Assembly (NCBI GenBank): GCA_050176585.1
Contig: JBFXHX010000004.1
Coordinates: 1-64,000, forward strand
Direction of reading: 5' to 3'
Length of the DNA stretch: 64,000 nt
From: CAYYWP01 sp050176585
GTDB taxonomy: Bacteria > Desulfobacterota > Binatia > HRBIN30 > CADEER01
Positions within the stretch are counted from its first letter, which is position 1; each line of letters starts with the position of its first letter. A program made the position numbers and the translations under genes. The notes under the pieces were generated by a model. That model saw nothing but the letters and a program-made list of their open reading frames with translations. It was not told the DNA's origin and ran no database searches. This document shows, in pieces, positions 59,531 to 64,000 of the stretch.

Positions 59531-60164
59531 GGCAATTCCTGAACCAGCATGAGGACGGCGAGGCCGATCACGGCGGTATCGTACTGCCGGGGCGGCCCAT
59601 ACTCAGATCGAGGCCCGGACCGGCGAGCGGGAGCCGGCGCGGCTTCGCCACATCCCGTACGGGGCAAAGACGGAGACGAAGAACACTCCGGCTGCAAGTG
59701 CGCTCCGCAACGGCCGATAGCCGGCATCGGGGGAGGACGATCTGATCGACGCGCTCCGTCACGTATGTCTATGCCAGCGTTGCGAGCCACCGTGCGGCAC
59801 GAAGCCGAAATACCCTTCCGGGATTCGTCTGCCGAGGTCGGGCGCGTCCGTCCTCGGCTGGATTGGCACTCTCGACGGGGTCCGTGGCGCTTAGAACGGT
59901 CGGCCTCGAAAAGAGCCCACGCCGCCTTTGTATCACCTCAAAACGAGCTGAGAAGCCCACGTTGCGCGCGCACGTGTGGTGCTGCGCTGCTGCTGTCGCC
60001 TGCAGTCACGCCGGTCGTCGCGCGCGAGCCGGAGCGGCTACCGGATGCAGGAATTCGGGGTGAGGAAGTTGGATCCGGCTGTCAGGGGTGCAGTCCCAGC
60101 GGACATCCTTTGGCACCCACTGCCGCAGGTGTTCTGACCTCACGGCGAGACGGCCGAACAGCCA
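59531..60164. other. 634-base region with only fragmentary hydrophobic frames
   Basis: On the minus strand, one frame reads RSALAAGVFFVSVFAPYGMW (59641-59715), a membrane-helix-like stretch, and another reads YDTAVIGLAVLMLVQELP just before the 59530 gene. They are in different frames with stops between, as in a broken membrane protein gene. No start or ribosome site was found. No RNA or repeat recognised. Confidence 0.4.
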
Positions 60165-61211
60165 TCAACCGCCTCCATTCGCATAAAGAGCGGCCATTCC
60201 CTGCGCAGCCGCAGCGATCTCGCGCCGCAGCTGTTCGGGCCGCAGCACTTCCATGTGCGGCCCGAAGCCGAGAATCCAGTACTTCAGCTCCTCCGTACCG
60301 CACACGGACATCGCCAGCACGGAGGTGCCGTCGCGCCGACGGCGGAAGCTCTGCGTGGGGTGAATGCGGCGCGCCTCTAGATACGCGCGGGTCTCGGCGT
60401 TGCGGATCAACAGCTCCACATCGGTCTCGGGTCCTTCAATGATGCCGAAGATGCCCGCCGAGTGCTTCTGCGGTGAGTAATCCTGCGGGTACTCGAACTG
60501 CTTCGGCAGTCTTTGCGCATGGCGGATGCGCTCTACCGCGAGCTTGACCATTTTCGTGCCGCGGTGACTGCGGCCGAGCAAGTACAGCCCACCGCGATAC
60601 ATCAACAAGGTGTACGGCTCGAAGTCGTGCGTCTTCCCATCGCCGAGCAGGCCCGCGTAATCCAGACGCAGCTGGTTCTGGTACACCAGGCACTGGACGA
60701 TCACGTCGAGCTGCGCGTCGAATTTGCGGTACTCCTTCACCGCGTGCGGCACCGCGTAGAACTTGTTCTTGAAGTGCGCGAACCGCTCCCGATGGGCGTG
60801 CGGCAGCGTGCGGGCGAACCCCTCCCAGAGATCCTCCATGCCGTCCTTGATCACCGTGCCATCCAGGAACTGAAAGATCGATAAGGCGAAGTAGAACGAG
60901 AGCACCTGGTACGCTGTGGATTCCGGCCGCCGCGCGGTGTTCGTCAGCCGCAACAGCCGGCGCCCACCGCGTGAGACGGTCTCGAGCAACGGGCGTTCAT
61001 CATCGTCCACCAGATCGCGCCGGCACGCGGCCACGTAGCGCATCAGCGTCCGCTCGGAGATGCCCAGCTCGTCGACGATCGAGGAGATGCTCCACCCGTG
61101 CGGCCGCTCCAACAGGCGCAACAGCAGCCGTGCCATGCGCGTCGCGTCGCCGTACGACGGCTTGCGCGCGTTTCCACTGCCTCGCTTCCCATCCGGCTCG
61201 CGTGAAGCCAT
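60165..61211 (-). CDS. WYL-domain transcriptional regulator
   Basis: 348 residues. An N-terminal winged HTH (about 25-80, LLERPHGWSISSIVDELGISERTLMRYV, in part) and a WYL domain (about 160-250), with RLDYAGLLGDG and EPYTLLMYRGGLYLLGRS, followed by a WCX extension. WYL proteins sense nucleic-acid or other ligands and regulate DNA repair, defence and metabolism genes. It lies divergent to the Thr-rich secreted protein, 136 bases away, and could control it. No defence genes are nearby. Confidence 0.92.
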   Translation of the reverse strand: MASREPDGKRGSGNARKPSYGDATRMARLLLRLLERPHGWSISSIVDELGISERTLMRYVAACRRDLVDDDERPLLETVSRGGRRLLRLTNTARRPESTAYQVLSFYFALSIFQFLDGTVIKDGMEDLWEGFARTLPHAHRERFAHFKNKFYAVPHAVKEYRKFDAQLDVIVQCLVYQNQLRLDYAGLLGDGKTHDFEPYTLLMYRGGLYLLGRSHRGTKMVKLAVERIRHAQRLPKQFEYPQDYSPQKHSAGIFGIIEGPETDVELLIRNAETRAYLEARRIHPTQSFRRRRDGTSVLAMSVCGTEELKYWILGFGPHMEVLRPEQLRREIAAAAQGMAALYANGGG

Positions 61212-61347
61212 CGTTTCCCCCCCTTTGGCTCGCTTACGGAATCGTGCGGGAGGGGCGGTGTCAACGGCTGACGCTATGCCCTTGTTAGCCTCCCGGTGCG
61301 TTTATCGTCGAGAGGCATGGTGCCTCTCCAGCATTGGGGGTGCATGC

Positions 61348-63240
61348 ATGCCATCGGCAGCGCGAGTGACAGCCATTCACCTTTGCCTCATCGCCACCGT
61401 GCTCGGTCTCGTGTCGTCAGCAACCGCTTCGCCGGTGATTCGCCTCGGTTCGGCGAATGGCCGCCCCGGCGAGATCGTCGACGTGCCGGTCTTTCTCGAC
61501 ACGGCGGGCGCGGCGATTGGCGGCGTGCAGCTCGACATCATCCAGCCGAGCTCCGGCTTGACCTTCGTGGTCACCGGCACCGGGCGCCCGGCGTGCACCG
61601 TCAATCCCGACATCGACAAGCCGGCGAGCGTGTTCGGCTTTCCGCCGTCGTACTGCCCCGTGCCGGGTGAATGCACGCGGCTGCGCGCATTCGTGCTGTC
61701 CTTCGAGATCAGCGCACCCATTCCCGACGGCGCGCTGCTGTTCAGCTGTCGCGTGCGCATCGAGGAGGCGGCGGCAGGGCTCGTTCCGCTCACCTGTGCG
61801 GAGGCGTGGGGCGCCACTCCACAGGGCGTCGCGGTAGCGACCGCTTGCTCCGACGGCGGCGTGTTCGTCCCTCCGTTACCGTCCCCGACCCCCACAGTTA
61901 CCCCGCAGCCGAGTCCACGGCCTCCGGCTTCGACCGTGGGCCTGTCCGTCGGGTCGGCGAGCGGTCATCCGAACGACATCGTACAGCTGTCCGTCACGCT
62001 CGGCACGGGCGGCGAGCAGGTGGCGGGTGTGATGCTCGACCTCTTGGTTCCGAATGGCGGGGTCGAGTTCATGATCACCGGCGCCGGCAGACCCGACTGC
62101 ACGGTGAACCCCGCGATCGACAAGCCGACCAGCGATTTCGCCTTTGTGCCGGTCGGGTGCGATCCGACCGCGACCTGCGCGGGCGTGAGGGGAATCGTGC
62201 TGTCCTTCTACGATGTCGATCCGATCGCCGAGGGCGCGACGCTTTTCACGTGCCGGCTTCGAGTGACCGCACAGGTCGCCGGTATCGTGCCGGTCGTCTG
62301 CGCCGATCCAAGCACCGGCAGCGTGCCGCGGGGCGGGATCTCCACGAATCTCCCCACCACCTGCTCCGGCGGCGGGGTGCTCGTCACCATACCGACGCCG
62401 ACGCCGACCCGCACCGCGACCAACACGCGGACGGCGTCTTTCACGCGCACGGGCACGCCGACGCGAACCGCGACCTCCACCGAGACCGCGACGAGGACGG
62501 CAAGCGGGACGGCCACGTTCACACCGACCGCCACGCGCACATTCACGCGGACGGCTACACCCACCCGCACGGAAACGCCGACCCACACTCACACCGCGAC
62601 CGCCACCCACACCGCGTCTTTCACGCCGACGCACACAGCGACGCCGACGAGCACCCATACGCCGTCACCAACGGCGACCATCACGCCGTCGGCCACGGCT
62701 ACGCCAACCGCGACACCGACGCCGACCTCCACCCCGACGCGGACCTCGACTGTCACGCACACGGCGACCCCGACCGCCTCATTCACGGCCACCGCAAGCT
62801 CCACGTTCTCCGCGACACCGACCGCGACGATCACTCCGACTCAGACGGCGACGGCAACGCTGACGTCGTCGCACACCGCAACGGTAACCCGAACGCCCAC
62901 CTCCACGCCCACGCCGACTTCGACGCCTACGAGCTCGGCGACCAGCACGGCCATTTCGACGGCGACGCCCACCGTCTCGCCCTCGCCGTCCGCGACCCCC
63001 TCTCCCAGCAGCACCTCGACCGCCACCCCCACCGACACGCCGGTCCCGTGCACCGGTGACTGCGACGGCAGCGGGCAGGTCACTGTCGCGGAGATCGTTC
63101 GCGGCGTCGGCATCGCGCTCGGAGCCGGCGATCCCGACACTTGCACCGCACTGGACCGCGACGGGGACGGCAGCGTGGCGGTCTCCGACCTGATCGCCGC
63201 CGTGCGCAACGCGCTCGGCGGCTGCCGCGCGCCCGGTTGA
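61348..63240 (+). CDS. Secreted cohesin-like, Thr-rich, dockerin-like protein
   Basis: 630 residues. Signal peptide (LCLIATVLGLVSSATA). Two tandem cohesin-like beta domains of about 150 residues (about 28-175 and 195-340), sharing GxxxDIVxLxV, GRPxCTVNPxIDKP and the GxxLFxCR segments. Then about 220 residues of extreme Thr/Pro/Ala repeats (TATPTxTxT) run to near residue 570, which look like a glycosylated linker. At the end comes a dockerin/EF-hand pair (DCDGSGQVTVAEI, DRDGDGSVAVSDL), flanked by Cys. It probably reaches the cell surface and binds Ca. Confidence 0.9.
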   Translation: MPSAARVTAIHLCLIATVLGLVSSATASPVIRLGSANGRPGEIVDVPVFLDTAGAAIGGVQLDIIQPSSGLTFVVTGTGRPACTVNPDIDKPASVFGFPPSYCPVPGECTRLRAFVLSFEISAPIPDGALLFSCRVRIEEAAAGLVPLTCAEAWGATPQGVAVATACSDGGVFVPPLPSPTPTVTPQPSPRPPASTVGLSVGSASGHPNDIVQLSVTLGTGGEQVAGVMLDLLVPNGGVEFMITGAGRPDCTVNPAIDKPTSDFAFVPVGCDPTATCAGVRGIVLSFYDVDPIAEGATLFTCRLRVTAQVAGIVPVVCADPSTGSVPRGGISTNLPTTCSGGGVLVTIPTPTPTRTATNTRTASFTRTGTPTRTATSTETATRTASGTATFTPTATRTFTRTATPTRTETPTHTHTATATHTASFTPTHTATPTSTHTPSPTATITPSATATPTATPTPTSTPTRTSTVTHTATPTASFTATASSTFSATPTATITPTQTATATLTSSHTATVTRTPTSTPTPTSTPTSSATSTAISTATPTVSPSPSATPSPSSTSTATPTDTPVPCTGDCDGSGQVTVAEIVRGVGIALGAGDPDTCTALDRDGDGSVAVSDLIAAVRNALGGCRAPG

Positions 63241-63313
63241 TTCCGGCGATCGCCCGCGGGCTCGGGATCGATAGGGGGTTCGACGAGTTGCCCAGGACGT
63301 GGAAAGAAAGGCC

Positions 63314-63940
63314 ATGCGCTCTGACGAATTGCCCAAGCCAGTGACCTGGCCTCAAGACGCCCAGCGGCTCGGCGCCGCGCTCGCGTACGCCGCCGAGCTG
63401 CATGGCGGTCAGGCCCGCAAAGGCACCGATATTCCCTATGTCAGCCACCTACTGCAGGTTGCCGGCCTCGTGCTCGAAAACGGCGGCGACGTCGATCAGG
63501 CGATTGCCGGCCTGCTGCACGACGCGATCGAGGACTGCGACGTCACCGGCGCGGAGATCGCACGCCGCTTCGGCCTGGATGTCGCCCGCATGGTACTGAC
63601 CTGCACCGACACGCTCGACGGCGATACTCCCGACAGCAAGACCGACTGGCCAACTCGCAAGGAGCGCTACCTGCAGCATCTGGCCCGAGCGGACAAACAC
63701 GCGATCCTGGTCTCCGCCTGCGACAAGCGACACAACCTCGCGAGCCTCGTCGGCGATGTGCGCCGCTGTGGGCCGAGTTACCTGGACCGGTTTACCGGCA
63801 CGCCAGACCAGCAGCTCTGGTTCTATGGAAAGTTCTGCGACGTCGTCAGCGACCGCATACCGGAGAGGCTCGAAGACGAGCTGCGCGCTTTGGTCGAGGA
63901 GTTCTCGACTCTCGTCCCACCGACCCGACACCAACGCTAG
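63314..63940 (+). CDS. HD-domain phosphohydrolase
   Basis: 208 residues from ATG 63314 with a GAAAGAAAGG site (a GTG at 63299 is in frame). HD metal motif: the N-terminal HGGQARKGTDIPYVSHLLQV, then LLHDAIEDCDV with His-Asp, and SACDKRHNLASLV with the last Asp. It resembles the RelA/SpoT hydrolase domain (MESH1-type), so (p)ppGpp or nucleotide phosphate hydrolysis is possible. No synthetase domain follows. The end of the window (63941-64000) holds nothing further that can be read. Confidence 0.88.
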   Translation: MRSDELPKPVTWPQDAQRLGAALAYAAELHGGQARKGTDIPYVSHLLQVAGLVLENGGDVDQAIAGLLHDAIEDCDVTGAEIARRFGLDVARMVLTCTDTLDGDTPDSKTDWPTRKERYLQHLARADKHAILVSACDKRHNLASLVGDVRRCGPSYLDRFTGTPDQQLWFYGKFCDVVSDRIPERLEDELRALVEEFSTLVPPTRHQR

Positions 63941-64000
63941 CGCTTAGTGACGAGCGCGAACCGCAGAACCGGAGCGTTGCAGTGCCCCGGGGCGCGCCGG

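Noticed and set aside
62208..62834. Val-rich repeat ORFs on the minus strand (VAVRVGVGV pattern)
   Set aside because: They are the complement of the Thr/Pro-coding repeat of the secreted protein, not separate genes.
62390..63050. Possible tandem repeat array or CRISPR-like structure
   Set aside because: The periodicity is the short ACN-CCN codon pattern of the Thr/Pro linker; there are no unique spacers or constant repeat units.

Overview
The window is 64 kb of very GC-rich DNA (near 70 percent by eye), densely coding on both strands. It carries no rRNA, no recognisable tRNA, no CRISPR array and no intact insertion sequence. Gene content points to a Gram-negative bacterium of the deltaproteobacterial type: LPS heptose genes (gmhA, a WaaF-like transferase), ExbB/ExbD, many lipoproteins, and a hopanoid C-3 methylase. 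A secreted protein ends in a paired Ca-binding motif (GDCDGSGQVTV / DRDGDGSVAV) of a kind common in Candidatus Binatota and related Desulfobacterota-like genomes. That placement is inference; 16S or marker-gene phylogeny would settle it.

Layout. 0.2-5.6 kb: a lone response regulator, then a housekeeping operon tmk-holB-ricT-metG-tatD. 5.6-11.7 kb (minus strand): a hybrid PAS/GAF histidine kinase, a secreted Cys protein, an overlapping DUF6502 and DUF5666-like lipoprotein pair, and a secreted protein with 24 cysteines. 12-17.2 kb: galT-like, SCP2, gmhA, a deoxyhypusine-synthase-like protein, an isocitrate-lyase-superfamily enzyme, YjbQ and 3-methyladenine glycosylase, with stop/start overlaps linking gmhA to the DHS-like gene and the last three to each other. 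17.3-22.2 kb: two Hsp20 genes divergent from an HtrA protease, ExbD/ExbB, and a CDF metal exporter. 22.3-27.9 kb: a two-domain SagB-type nitroreductase, galactokinase with a sugar nucleotidyltransferase, and ketopantoate reductase with a JAMM peptidase. 27.9-33.7 kb: a decayed alpha/beta hydrolase, acyl-CoA dehydrogenase, miaB, a cobalamin-binding protein and a decayed CaiB/BaiF CoA-transferase. 33.7-44.4 kb: envelope and lipid functions (GT39-type glycosyltransferase, phosphatidylserine decarboxylase, a glycosidase-like lipoprotein, a double hotdog protein with WaaF, and a Ycf48-like protein overlapping an MMPL/RND exporter). 44.5-50.1 kb: NUDIX, an array of hairpins, an acidic Cys lipoprotein, a Bax-inhibitor-1 membrane protein, hpnR, a PhyH-type dioxygenase and an EthD protein. 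50.2-59.5 kb: a Kef-type antiporter with a C-terminal UBP zinc finger, a decayed DJ-1/PfpI gene, a TPP enzyme, a GlsB-like protein, glutathionyl-hydroquinone reductase, a DODA-type dioxygenase and an SDR. 60-64 kb: a WYL regulator, a large Thr-rich cohesin/dockerin-like secreted protein and an HD phosphohydrolase.

Themes. Envelope and lipid remodelling recur: heptose, PE, hopanoid methylation, RND/MMPL export, SCP2, and the galactose genes in two blocks. Cys-rich secreted proteins recur as well. Three genes are visibly broken while their neighbours are intact, which argues for real gene decay more than poor assembly. Intergenic DNA often holds perfect GC-rich stem-loops with no U-tract, in single or serial form. 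No complete defence or biosynthetic system was found. The least explained signals are the hairpin array at 45.4-45.6 kb, the 24-Cys secreted protein, the DHS-like protein that appears to lack the catalytic lysine, and two small families of dispersed intergenic repeats.
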